A stretch of DNA of 64,000 nucleotides. It comes from Mucilaginibacter rubeus (GTDB taxonomy: Bacteria; Bacteroidota; Bacteroidia; Sphingobacteriales; Sphingobacteriaceae). The stretch lies in contig NZ_CP043450.1 of assembly GCF_003286415.2 (NCBI RefSeq), forward strand, positions 4,898,001 to 4,962,000. Reading direction: 5' to 3'. Positions 52,170-60,384 of the stretch are shown piece after piece. A model generated the notes under the pieces. It was not told the origin of the DNA, did no database searches, and saw only the letters and a list, made by a program, of their open reading frames with translations. Both the position numbers and the translations under genes were made by a program. Within the stretch, counting starts at the first letter, position 1. The number at the start of each line of letters is the position of its first letter.

Positions 52170-53246
52170 ATGGGAATTAAAAAACATATATTAGTAATAC
52201 CCGGCGACGGGATAGGCCCGGAGGTTACCACTTGGGGTAAAGCAGTTTTAGAAAAAATCGGTCAGGATTTTGGCCACGAATTTACTTTTGACGAAGCCCT
52301 GATGGGCCATGCGGGTATCGAGGCAACCGGCAATCCGCTGCCTGACGAAACTCTGGCTAAAGCTAAAGCAAGCGATGCTATCCTGTTTGGCGCTATCGGT
52401 CACATCAAATATGATAATGACCCGTCGGCCAAAGTACGTCCGGAGCAGGGATTATTAAAGATCCGTAAAGAGCTTGGTTTATACGCCAACCTGCGTCCTA
52501 TTATGTTGTTTGATGAGCTTTTGGATGCGTCAAGCCTTAAGCCCGAAATATTGAAAGGTACGGATATCCTTTTCTTCCGCGAGTTAACCGGCGACGTTTA
52601 CTTCGGCGAGAAAAAACGCAGCGAAGATCGTAACACCGCTTCTGACCTGATGATCTATTCACGTTACGAAGTTGAGCGTATAGCAATCAAAGCTTACGAG
52701 GCTGCCCGCGTACGTGGTAAAAGGTTATGCTCTGTTGATAAAGCAAACGTATTGGAGGCTTCACGCTTATGGCGCGAGGTGGTACAGGAAATTGCCAAAC
52801 AATATCCGGATGTTGAAACCGAGCACATGTTTATTGATAACGCGGCCATGCAGTTGGTTAAAAACCCTAAAAAGTTTGATGTGGTATTAACCGCTAACCT
52901 TTTTGGTGATATCCTAACCGACGAAGCGTCGCAAATTGCAGGCTCAATGGGTATGCTGGCTTCAGCTTCGGTAGGTGATGGCACAGGATTTTTTGAGCCT
53001 ATCCACGGTTCGGCACATGATATCGCCGGTCAGGATAAAGCAAATCCGCTGGCCTCTATCTTATCAGTAGCACTGATGCTTGAAATAAGCTTCGGCCTTA
53101 AAGAGGAAGCTAAAAAGATAACCGACGCCATTGATGAAACGCTGAAAGACGGTTACCGTACCGGCGATATAGCAGATGCCAATACCGACAAAGCTAAAAT
53201 CTTAGGCACTACGGCAATGGGCCAAAAAGTGCTTGAATATTTATAG
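52170..53246 (+). CDS. leuB: 3-isopropylmalate dehydrogenase
   Basis: NAD-dependent oxidative decarboxylase of leucine synthesis. Motifs: VIPGDGIGPEVTTWG at the N-terminus, ELTGDVYFGEKKRSE, the metal-binding NLFGDILTDEASQIAGSMGM, and the NAD-loop FEPIHGSAHDIAGQDKANP. 358 residues. It follows the methyltransferase by 51 bp. Confidence 0.97.
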   Translation: MGIKKHILVIPGDGIGPEVTTWGKAVLEKIGQDFGHEFTFDEALMGHAGIEATGNPLPDETLAKAKASDAILFGAIGHIKYDNDPSAKVRPEQGLLKIRKELGLYANLRPIMLFDELLDASSLKPEILKGTDILFFRELTGDVYFGEKKRSEDRNTASDLMIYSRYEVERIAIKAYEAARVRGKRLCSVDKANVLEASRLWREVVQEIAKQYPDVETEHMFIDNAAMQLVKNPKKFDVVLTANLFGDILTDEASQIAGSMGMLASASVGDGTGFFEPIHGSAHDIAGQDKANPLASILSVALMLEISFGLKEEAKKITDAIDETLKDGYRTGDIADANTDKAKILGTTAMGQKVLEYL

Positions 53247-53261
53247 TAGACAGCCATTGTC

Positions 53262-53651
53262 ATGATGACTAAGTTCAGCATCTTCATGATGATCTTGTTC
53301 CTCTTTTGTGGCTACGGAGCCAATAACGGAGGAGGGACATTTGCCTTTATCGAGGTGCTGATGGCCATGAGCATGGATGATAATGAAAAGCTCGAAAACC
53401 TGGTATTGCTGTTCGCAATAGCAGCCCAGGTAGCCGGAGTTTATGCCATCATCCGCTCAAACAGCAAGCTGATGCTATGGGTAATTATAGCCCTGAGCCT
53501 GGCGGTAATAGTTGTAACCGCTGCTTCGGCAGATGCCATTGGTAAAGTGATATGGGTTAACAGCTTGTTTGTGGTGAGTGCAGTAGTTTATATCGCATTG
53601 CACTTTAGAAACAAAAAAATATCAATTACCTCTAACGAGGTAACCGGATAA
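53262..53651 (+). CDS. Small four-helix membrane protein, function unknown
   Basis: 129 residues with four hydrophobic segments: ~1-30 (FSIFMMILFLFCGYGANNGG), ~45-62, ~68-88 (LMLWVIIALSLAVIVVTAAS) and ~95-115. No family recognised. It starts 15 bp after leuB on the same strand and is followed by a class B repeat, so it belongs to the operon. A role in amino-acid export or sensing would be speculation. Confidence 0.7.
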   Translation: MMTKFSIFMMILFLFCGYGANNGGGTFAFIEVLMAMSMDDNEKLENLVLLFAIAAQVAGVYAIIRSNSKLMLWVIIALSLAVIVVTAASADAIGKVIWVNSLFVVSAVVYIALHFRNKKISITSNEVTG

Positions 53652-53669
53652 AATAAAAGCGCGGGCAAG

Positions 53670-53792
53670 TGCGATTCCTTCCCTGGGGAAGGAGGAGGAA
53701 GGGGTTAGATAAGCGTGCGGAAAGTATGCATGTTGCAGAAACCCCTCCCTGCCACTACACAATCTGCCGCACCCCTCCCAAGGGAGGGAATT
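53670..53792. repeat. GC-rich two-armed element, class B copy
   Basis: Starts GTGCGATTCCTTCCCTGGGG and ends CCCTCCCAAGGGAGGGAATT; inner arms are GGAAGGGGTT and AACCCCTCCCT-like around an AT-rich centre. Same build and left boundary as the copy at 42941. Confidence 0.85.
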
Positions 53793-53800
53793 ACAAAAAT

Positions 53801-53832
53801 AATCGGTGTAATCAAAAGCATCGGTGTAATCT
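53801..53832. repeat. Direct repeat ATCGGTGTAATC, period 19
   Basis: AATCGGTGTAATC at 53801 and CATCGGTGTAATC at 53820, period 19, ending 7 nt before ATG 53840. Same word and period as before ilvC. Confidence 0.75.
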
Positions 53833-53839
53833 AAGAAAT

Positions 53840-54595
53840 ATGAAATGGAACGCTGATTTGTACGACCAAAAGCATGCCTTCGTATTCAAATACGGGGAAG
53901 ATGTGCTGGAGTTTCTGGATGTGAAACCGGGTGAGCACATCCTTGATCTGGGTTGCGGTACAGGCCATTTAACCAAACAAATACAAGATAAAGGTGCGGT
54001 AGTAAAAGGTACCGATTACTCGCCCGAAATGATAGCCCAGGCTAAACAACTTTACCCGGATGTTGATTTCGCAGTTGAAAACGCTGCCGATTTCTTTACC
54101 GACGAAAAATACGACGCTGTTTTTTCAAACGCTGCCCTGCATTGGGTGCTTGATGCTAACGGCGCAATTCGTAGTGTGTTTAACAGCCTCAAAAAAGGCG
54201 GGCGTTTTGTTGCCGAAATGGGTGGCAAAGGCAATGTTGAACGCCTGATAGAAGCTACTAAACAGGTGCTTCATAATCATGGTTACCATGAAAAAGCCGA
54301 TGTAAAAGTTTGGTATTTTCCATCGGTAGGCGAATATACCACCAAACTGGAAGAGCATGGTTTCAGGGTAACGTATGTTATCCACTATGACCGCAAAACC
54401 GCGCTTCAGGATGGTGAACAGGGTGTAGCCAAATGGATCACCATGTTTGGCGCTCAATTTTTAGATGGTATCCCGGATGACGAAAAACAACAGATCCTGG
54501 CCGAGATCACCAAAAAGCTTGAACCTTTTTATAATGAGAACGGCGAATGGTATGCCGACTACAAAAGGTTACGGTTTATTGCAGTAAAAGAATAG
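53840..54595 (+). CDS. Class I SAM-dependent methyltransferase, trans-aconitate-methyltransferase-like
   Basis: 251 residues from ATG 53840 (MKWNADLYDQKHAFVFKYG). SAM motif HILDLGCGTGHLTKQI, then GTDYSPEMIAQAKQLYPDV and AVFSNAALHWVLD, the pattern of Tam-like enzymes. An upstream frame from 53669 would add 57 residues translating two repeats and is rejected. Second methyltransferase in the leucine operon. Substrate unknown; trans-aconitate or an isopropylmalate-related side product is possible. Confidence 0.87.
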   Translation: MKWNADLYDQKHAFVFKYGEDVLEFLDVKPGEHILDLGCGTGHLTKQIQDKGAVVKGTDYSPEMIAQAKQLYPDVDFAVENAADFFTDEKYDAVFSNAALHWVLDANGAIRSVFNSLKKGGRFVAEMGGKGNVERLIEATKQVLHNHGYHEKADVKVWYFPSVGEYTTKLEEHGFRVTYVIHYDRKTALQDGEQGVAKWITMFGAQFLDGIPDDEKQQILAEITKKLEPFYNENGEWYADYKRLRFIAVKE

Positions 54596-54605
54596 ATAGG
54601 AGACG

Positions 54606-54724
54606 TGAGATTTGAGATATGAGATTTTTTTCTCTAACTTGAATTTTGCTTTTTGATAAAAAAACAAAGAAATAAACACCGATGAAGGATAAGGGCATTA
54701 ATTTCCTATCCAACATCTCAAATC
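54606..54724. repeat. 7-nt tandem array with distant inverted copy, before leuA
   Basis: GTGAGAT, TTGAGAT, ATGAGAT at 54606-54626. GATTTGAGAT (54609-54618) is a perfect inverted copy of ATCTCAAATC (54715-54724). The same heptamer occurs inside ispG at 57804-57831. Confidence 0.75.
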
Positions 54725-54737
54725 AAAATAAAAAGAT

Positions 54738-55904
54738 ATGTTACACGATCCCAACCGCGTTTATGTTTTTGATACCACGCTTCGCGATGGCGAGCAGGTA
54801 CCGGGTTGCCAGTTAACAACCCCCGAAAAGATTGAGATAGCTAAGGAACTGGAACTACTGGGCGTGGATATTATTGAAGCAGGTTTCCCGGTTTCAAGTC
54901 CGGGCGACTTCCAAAGCGTTGTTGAAATTTCAAAAGCTGTTAAAGAGCCTACTGTTTGCGCGCTTACCCGCGCTAACAAAGGTGATATTGACGCAGCTGT
55001 AGCATCTCTGCAATATGCCAAACGTCCACGGATCCATACGGGTATCGGTTCGTCTGATATGCACATCAAGCATAAATTTAACAGTACCCGCGAAGAGATT
55101 TTAGAGCGCGCTGTTGAAGCGGTTAAATATGCTAAGAAATCTGTTGAGGATATTGAGTTTTACGCCGAAGATGCTGGCAGGGCCGATGTGGTTTACCTGG
55201 CCCAGATGGTTGAGGCTGTTATTGCCGCCGGTGCAACTGTGGTAAACATTCCGGATACCAACGGTTACTGCTTACCAGATCAGTACGGTGCCAAGATCAA
55301 GTTCCTGAAAGAGAACGTTAAAAATATTGATAAAGCTATTATCTCGGTACATTGTCATAATGACCTTGGTTTGGCTACCGCCAACTCTATAGCCGGCTTA
55401 CAAAACGGTGCCCGCCAAATTGAAGGTACTATTAACGGTATTGGCGAGCGTGCAGGTAACACTTCTATCGAAGAAGTGGTGATGATCCTGAAAACACACC
55501 AAACTTTAGGCTTGCATACTAACATCGACTCTAAAAAGTTTTATGAACTGAGCCAGATGATCCGCACACAAATGCGTATGCCGGTACAGCCTAATAAAGC
55601 TATTGTAGGTGCCAATGCCTTTGCCCACAGCTCAGGTATTCACCAGGACGGCTTCCTGAAAATGCGTGAAAACTACGAGATCATTCGCCCTGAAGATGTA
55701 GGCTTTCCGAGCGCCACAATAGTGCTAACCGCGCGCAGCGGCAGGCATGCTCTGAAATTCCATCTGGAGCGTTTAGGATATACGCTGGATAAGGAAGAAC
55801 TTGCTTTTGTTTACAATAACTTTTTAACGCTTGCTGATAGTAAGCTTGACATAAATGACCAGGATTTGCAAGGCCTTATGGCGCACCGACTGGTAAAAAA
55901 TTAA
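54738..55904 (+). CDS. leuA: 2-isopropylmalate synthase, short form without regulatory domain
   Basis: DRE-TIM aldolase-like enzyme condensing acetyl-CoA and 2-oxoisovalerate. Motifs: FDTTLRDGEQVPGCQ, EDAGRADVVYLAQMVE, SVHCHNDLGLATANS and HSSGIHQDGFLKMRENYE. 388 residues: the TIM barrel and linker are present, but the ~120-residue C-terminal allosteric domain of ~510-residue LeuA is absent, so leucine feedback of the usual kind is not expected. Homocitrate or citramalate synthase is an alternative, but operon context favours LeuA. Confidence 0.92.
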   Translation: MLHDPNRVYVFDTTLRDGEQVPGCQLTTPEKIEIAKELELLGVDIIEAGFPVSSPGDFQSVVEISKAVKEPTVCALTRANKGDIDAAVASLQYAKRPRIHTGIGSSDMHIKHKFNSTREEILERAVEAVKYAKKSVEDIEFYAEDAGRADVVYLAQMVEAVIAAGATVVNIPDTNGYCLPDQYGAKIKFLKENVKNIDKAIISVHCHNDLGLATANSIAGLQNGARQIEGTINGIGERAGNTSIEEVVMILKTHQTLGLHTNIDSKKFYELSQMIRTQMRMPVQPNKAIVGANAFAHSSGIHQDGFLKMRENYEIIRPEDVGFPSATIVLTARSGRHALKFHLERLGYTLDKEELAFVYNNFLTLADSKLDINDQDLQGLMAHRLVKN

Positions 55905-55906
55905 CA

Positions 55907-57157
55907 ATGGAAACTGATACAAAAAGCCGGCTTAATTTTGAAGCGGCATACCAGCGGATAAAGGACGTTGTGAAACGTACCCCGCTGCAATATAACGCCG
56001 GTCTTTCGGCAAAATATGAGTGTGATGTTTATTTAAAACGCGAAGACCTGCAGGTTGTGCGTTCATACAAGTTGCGCGGCGCGTACAACATGATCAGTCA
56101 GTTAAATGACGATGAGTTGAGCCGCGGTGTAGTTTGCGCCAGTGCGGGTAACCATGCCCAGGGCGTAGCTTTTTCATGCAACAAAAAAAATATTAAGGGT
56201 GTAATTTTTATGCCCGAAATAACGCCTAAGCAAAAGGTTAAACAAACCGCCATGTTTGGCAACGGTAATATAGAGATTGTGCTTACCGGCGATACCTTTG
56301 ATGATTGCCTGGCCGAAGCCCTTGCCTATACCGAAAAACACCAGATGACTTTCATCCCTCCTTTCGATGACTACCGCGTTATTGAAGGCCAGGGAACCGT
56401 AGGTGTTGAAATACTGCAGGACCTGCCGGACATTGAAGTTGCAATCATGCCTATTGGCGGTGGCGGTTTTGCTTCTGGCACAGGTACCTATCTTAAAAAT
56501 AACGTTCCGAACATTCACCTGATAGGCGTTGAGCCGGAAGGTGCCCCATCAATGCTGGGTGCCATAAACCATGGTAAACCTATTACATTAGATGAAATAG
56601 ACCGTTTTGTTGATGGCGCCGCTGTTAAACGTGTTGGCGCGTTAACCTATGATATCTGTAAAGATATCCTGAACGATATGCTGCTGGTACCCGAAGGTAA
56701 AATATGCACCACCATACTCAAACTTTATAATGAGGATGCTATTGTAGTTGAACCGGCCGGTGCATTATCTGTAGCCGCGCTTGATGCCTGCAAAGAGCAA
56801 ATCAAAGGCAAAAAGGTAGTTTGCATTATCAGCGGTGGTAATAACGATATTGCCCGCATGCAGGAGATCAAAGAAAAATCGCTGCTGTACGAAGGTTTAA
56901 AACATTACTTCATCGTAAGGTTCCCGCAACGTCCGGGGGCTTTGAAGTTATTTGTAAATAGTGTATTAGGCCCTGGTGATGACATTACCCGTTTTGAGTT
57001 CATTAAAAAGAATGAAAAAGAAAACGGCCCGGCACTGGTAGGCATCGAGCTAAAAAATGCTGAGGACTACCCTGCCCTGTTGCAACGGATGCACGCGCAC
57101 CGTTTCAATGTTATTGAATTGAATAAAGACCAGACTTTGTTTGAGTATTTGGTGTGA
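55907..57157 (+). CDS. ilvA: Threonine ammonia-lyase (threonine dehydratase)
   Basis: PLP enzyme that makes 2-oxobutyrate for isoleucine. PLP Lys55 lies in RSYKLRGAYN, the Gly loop is IGGGGFASGTGTYL, and the catalytic region has CIISGGNNDIAR. The C-terminal ~85 residues (HYFIVRFPQRPGALKLFVNS) form one ACT-like domain. 416 residues. It begins 2 bp after leuA, so the two are probably translationally coupled. Last gene of the operon. Confidence 0.95.
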   Translation: METDTKSRLNFEAAYQRIKDVVKRTPLQYNAGLSAKYECDVYLKREDLQVVRSYKLRGAYNMISQLNDDELSRGVVCASAGNHAQGVAFSCNKKNIKGVIFMPEITPKQKVKQTAMFGNGNIEIVLTGDTFDDCLAEALAYTEKHQMTFIPPFDDYRVIEGQGTVGVEILQDLPDIEVAIMPIGGGGFASGTGTYLKNNVPNIHLIGVEPEGAPSMLGAINHGKPITLDEIDRFVDGAAVKRVGALTYDICKDILNDMLLVPEGKICTTILKLYNEDAIVVEPAGALSVAALDACKEQIKGKKVVCIISGGNNDIARMQEIKEKSLLYEGLKHYFIVRFPQRPGALKLFVNSVLGPGDDITRFEFIKKNEKENGPALVGIELKNAEDYPALLQRMHAHRFNVIELNKDQTLFEYLV

Positions 57158-57167
57158 GTCTCCCGCT

Positions 57168-57249
57168 CGTCATTGCGAGGCACGAAGCAATCCCAAACTA
57201 TACAGAGTGGCTCTGCCAATCGGGGATTGCTTCGTGCCTCACAATGACG
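57168..57249. repeat. Palindromic element, class A copy 5
   Basis: Arms 57168-57194 and 57223-57249 with one mismatch over 27 bp; loop with ACTATACAGAG. Right after ilvA and before its terminator. Confidence 0.92.
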
Positions 57250-57260
57250 TGGTGGAGATG

Positions 57261-57300
57261 AAAGAGGCCTAAAACTTGAAAGTTTTAGGCCTCTTTTTTA
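57261..57300 (+). terminator. Intrinsic terminator of the ilv-leu operon
   Basis: Perfect 16 bp arms AAAGAGGCCTAAAACT / AGTTTTAGGCCTCTTT (57261-57276, 57281-57296), loop TGAA, then T run. The A run on the left arm also lets it serve ispG on the minus strand. Confidence 0.92.
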
Positions 57301-57334
57301 TTCTGTAAATTCTAAAATTCTGTAAATTCTGATT
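57301..57334. repeat. 8-9-nt tandem array near the ispG stop
   Basis: TTCTGTAAA, TTCTAAAA, TTCTGTAAA, TTCTGATT: a class C array between the terminator and the ispG stop codon (57341). Confidence 0.65.
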
Positions 57335-57340
57335 CAGAAA

Positions 57341-59413
57341 TTACTCCTGCACCACATCAATCCAGTTACCATCCCCTTTAATGATATTGATCAACTCATC
57401 AAGCGCATTGGCCGAACTAATATTTTTCTTCACGGCTTCCTTACCACGGTAAAGGGTGATTTTATCGGTACCTGAGCCAACATAACCATAGTCGGCATCG
57501 GCCATTTCGCCGGGGCCATTTACGATACAGCCCATGATACCAATCTTCAATCCTTTAAGGTGACTTGTGCGACTGCGAATCATCTGGGTAGTAACCATCA
57601 GATCGAACAATGTACGGCCGCAGCTTGGGCAGGAAATATACTCTGTTTTGGAGATACGTGAGCGGGTAGCCTGCAAAATACCAAAAGCGGTAGAGGTAAT
57701 TACATTAGTAGGTAGTTCAGGAGCATCTATCCAGATACCATCGCCAAAACCATCAACCAATAAAGCGCCAAGATCGGTTGAAGCGTAGAGTTGTAATTTA
57801 GATGTGAGATCTGAGATTTGAGATTTGAGATCAACTTCACTTTCGGACTTTCCGACTTCCGGACTTCCGGACTCGAATAAATAGCTTCTCTTCACAATCA
57901 CCGGCACATCCAAACCAAGCTCTTCCATTTTAAAGAAGAAAGCGCGTTGCTCAGCCATACCGTGCAGGGCCTCGGTTTCGAGCACCAGCACCAGCGAATT
58001 ATCCAACTGGATAGATCCGAAAGCATCTGAGTCAATATCAGCTGGCTGCAACCTTACTAAGTTTAGTTTTGAAGACCGGTCGACATCGCCAATATATTCC
58101 TGTAGGGTAAATACAGGGTGGCAATTGGTTTTATCGGCCAGTTTAAGCCAGGTATTGTAATTATAAAGCTGCTTTAAGTTGCCTGGTAAAGTAAACGAAG
58201 GCAATTCATCGGCCAGGTAAACAAAATCAACTGATTGTTCGGCCATGTTATATTTATCCAGCAGCGGCGAGTACAGGTAGCCTGCTTCGTTCAACACAGC
58301 CGGATCTTTCAGGTTCTTTTTCGATAAGTCAACCACTACCCTCGGCACCAAATGTCCGCCTATAAAAGCGTTGGCCTCGTAGGTTTCGCGTTTTTTGTAT
58401 TCGTATGGATTATGTTGAGCTGGTGAAATGTCAAATGTTAAAGGCGAAATATTTTTATCTTCACCTAAAGCTTCGGCCTTTTGCCTTTCGCCTTTCGCCT
58501 TTTCCCTCAAAGAATAGCGACGAACCAACTCAATAGCAACCGGGGCTTCGGCTTCAGGCTCTTCGGTTAGGGATACACGCACGGTATCGCCGAGACCATC
58601 TTCCAATAACGTTCCTATACCTACGGCAGATTTAATGCGGCCGTCTTCACCATCGCCGGCTTCAGTCACACCAAGGTGCAGCGGATAGTTCATGCCTTCT
58701 GCAACCATAGTTTCAACCAGTAAACGGTAGGCCTGTACCATCACCTGCGGGTTGCTCGATTTCATTGAGATCACGAGGTTATAGTAATTGAGTTGCTCAC
58801 ACATCCGCATAAATTCCATGGCCGATTCAACCATACCTTGTGGGGTATCGCCGTAACGGCTCATGATCCTGTCGCTCAGCGAACCATGATTGGTACCGAT
58901 ACGCATGGCAGTGCCATATTCTTTACACACTTTTACTAACGGCGCAAACTTTTGGAGAATGCGTTCCAGTTCGCCCTGATATTCCAGGTCGGTATAATCT
59001 ATCTGGTCAAATTTCTTTTTATCGGCATAGTTACCGGGATTAACACGCACCTTTTCAACTATGCGGGCAGCTACCTCGGCAGCATTTGGGGTAAAGTGAA
59101 TATCAGCAACCAATGGCACTGTATAGCCACGGGCGCGAAGTTGCTTTTTAATTTCGGCCAGGTTTTGGGCCTCTTTAATGCTGGGCGCTGTGATCCGCAC
59201 ATACTCGCAACCGGCATCAACCATACGAATGGTTTGCTCAACCGTACCAATGGTATCCATGGTATCGGTAGTGGTCATGCTTTGTATGCGGATTGGATTA
59301 TTCCCGCCCATAGGTATATCGCCGATATTAACCTCGCGGGTAATAAAACGCGAATATTCGGTTAATGAGTTACAATAACGACCGGGCAGCACTTTAACAG
59401 CATCAGTATTCAT
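57341..59413 (-). CDS. ispG: 4-hydroxy-3-methylbut-2-en-1-yl diphosphate synthase, large form with repeat-derived insertions
   Basis: [4Fe-4S] enzyme of the MEP isoprenoid pathway. The TIM-barrel part opens with TREVNIGDIPMGGNNPIRIQ; the cluster domain near the C-terminus has SCPSCGRTLFDL and GCIVNGPGEMADADYG. 690 residues: the Bacteroidota/Chlamydia type with an extra central domain, against ~370 in E. coli. Within that central part, residues ~303-331 (EKAKGERQKAEALGED) and ~514-537 (PEVGKSESEVDLKSQISDL) are low-complexity and encoded by 7- and 8-nt tandem arrays like the intergenic ones. The frame stays open throughout. Confidence 0.95.
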   Translation of the reverse strand: MNTDAVKVLPGRYCNSLTEYSRFITREVNIGDIPMGGNNPIRIQSMTTTDTMDTIGTVEQTIRMVDAGCEYVRITAPSIKEAQNLAEIKKQLRARGYTVPLVADIHFTPNAAEVAARIVEKVRVNPGNYADKKKFDQIDYTDLEYQGELERILQKFAPLVKVCKEYGTAMRIGTNHGSLSDRIMSRYGDTPQGMVESAMEFMRMCEQLNYYNLVISMKSSNPQVMVQAYRLLVETMVAEGMNYPLHLGVTEAGDGEDGRIKSAVGIGTLLEDGLGDTVRVSLTEEPEAEAPVAIELVRRYSLREKAKGERQKAEALGEDKNISPLTFDISPAQHNPYEYKKRETYEANAFIGGHLVPRVVVDLSKKNLKDPAVLNEAGYLYSPLLDKYNMAEQSVDFVYLADELPSFTLPGNLKQLYNYNTWLKLADKTNCHPVFTLQEYIGDVDRSSKLNLVRLQPADIDSDAFGSIQLDNSLVLVLETEALHGMAEQRAFFFKMEELGLDVPVIVKRSYLFESGSPEVGKSESEVDLKSQISDLTSKLQLYASTDLGALLVDGFGDGIWIDAPELPTNVITSTAFGILQATRSRISKTEYISCPSCGRTLFDLMVTTQMIRSRTSHLKGLKIGIMGCIVNGPGEMADADYGYVGSGTDKITLYRGKEAVKKNISSANALDELINIIKGDGNWIDVVQE
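57804..57872. repeat. Tandem arrays inside ispG (heptamer and octamer)
   Basis: GTGAGAT, CTGAGAT, TTGAGAT, TTGAGAT at 57804-57831 and TTTCGGAC, TTTCCGAC, TTCCGGAC, TTCCGGAC at 57841-57872, both in the ispG coding frame. Together 60 bp of units. Confidence 0.85.
58424..58506. repeat. Two heptamer arrays inside ispG
   Basis: TGAAATG, TCAAATG, TTAAAGG, CGAAATA at 58424-58451 and TTTTGCC, TTTCGCC, TTTCGCC, TTTTCCC at 58479-58506. Period 7, four units each, in the ispG coding frame. Confidence 0.85.
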
Positions 59414-59436
59414 CAGTGATGGAAATTAATATAATG

Positions 59437-59444
59437 CAAATTTA
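59437..59444 (-). promoter_or_regulatory. Candidate -7 element for ispG
   Basis: Minus strand TAAATTTG, an exact TAnnTTTG match 23 bp before the ispG ATG; no clear -33 TTG. Confidence 0.45.
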
Positions 59445-59557
59445 GTGAATATGTTGGGATTAGGCTACCTGCATGTAAACGATAAATTCATAGTAAAGTC
59501 AATCACTTTAAATTGAATTTATATATTTTAGCTAAATAAAACCTTTATCTCTTCACA

Positions 59558-60373
59558 ATGAGAAACTATATTTTGCTTATTACGCTTTGTTTCATCTTTT
59601 CGTGCAAGAGTAATACTAAAAAAGACAATGCTTCGATAGATGCAGATGCCGGAAACTCTAATTTACTCATTAAAAAATTCAAGCCACTACTGCAAGGCAC
59701 CTGGGTAAACAAGACCTATATTGATAAGGTGGCAAAAACAAGATCGCCATTGGCGGCAGTGAAAGAAGCTGACGGCATATCATCTTTTAGCATCAATACC
59801 GCAGACATGAAAGGCGATAGTATTATTGTACCCGTTGGCTGGGATAATCATGACGGAAGTGACGTTACGTTATCATTTAAGAAAGGGAAGCGGCCTTCGT
59901 CGTTAATATTTGGAGCAGGCGAACTTTGTGCTACTGTTGATCACGGTGATACTATCATAACTGTTTATTATCCTAATAATAAGGGTCAGATTAAAACCAC
60001 TCCATTTATCAGGGCAAACTCCAAAGAGATAATGCAAATTGCAGATGGGATGTACCGCCTGATTAATAAGGTGCTTATTGCCGGAACCTATAATTTACAA
60101 GATTCCACAGCAAATTCCGTGGTAATGTTTAGTATTGATGGCAAAGTGCAAGGATTTCGTGGCTTTAAAAACTACACCATAAACATCGACCTTAACTCGG
60201 ACGCAATGGATAATCTTGACGAGATCGGATTTAGGAATGATATAAAACATCATGCCAGCTACTCATTTAAGTTTGATGGCGATACACTGAAGCTTTATGA
60301 TACCAAACCCAACGCAGATTCGTCTTTATTGATTCTGGATAAATTAAAGTACAAATTGGTAAAGCAAAAGTAA
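59558..60373 (+). CDS. Hypothetical lipoprotein
   Basis: 271 residues starting MRNYILLITLCFIFSCKSN with lipobox IFSC (Cys16). The mature part is soluble and beta-rich in appearance (LLQGTWVNKTYIDKVAKTR; LTLSFKKGKRPSSLIFGAG), reminiscent of lipocalin-like lipoproteins, but no family is recognised. Single gene, divergent from ispG, ending 11 bp from the convergent RDD gene with no terminator between. Confidence 0.75.
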   Translation: MRNYILLITLCFIFSCKSNTKKDNASIDADAGNSNLLIKKFKPLLQGTWVNKTYIDKVAKTRSPLAAVKEADGISSFSINTADMKGDSIIVPVGWDNHDGSDVTLSFKKGKRPSSLIFGAGELCATVDHGDTIITVYYPNNKGQIKTTPFIRANSKEIMQIADGMYRLINKVLIAGTYNLQDSTANSVVMFSIDGKVQGFRGFKNYTINIDLNSDAMDNLDEIGFRNDIKHHASYSFKFDGDTLKLYDTKPNADSSLLILDKLKYKLVKQK

Positions 60374-60384
60374 GCTCAAACCCA

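Noticed and set aside
53669..53839. Long N-terminal extension of the second methyltransferase
   Set aside because: The 57 residues are a translation of the class B and TCGGTG repeats; the methyltransferase fold begins after ATG 53840.
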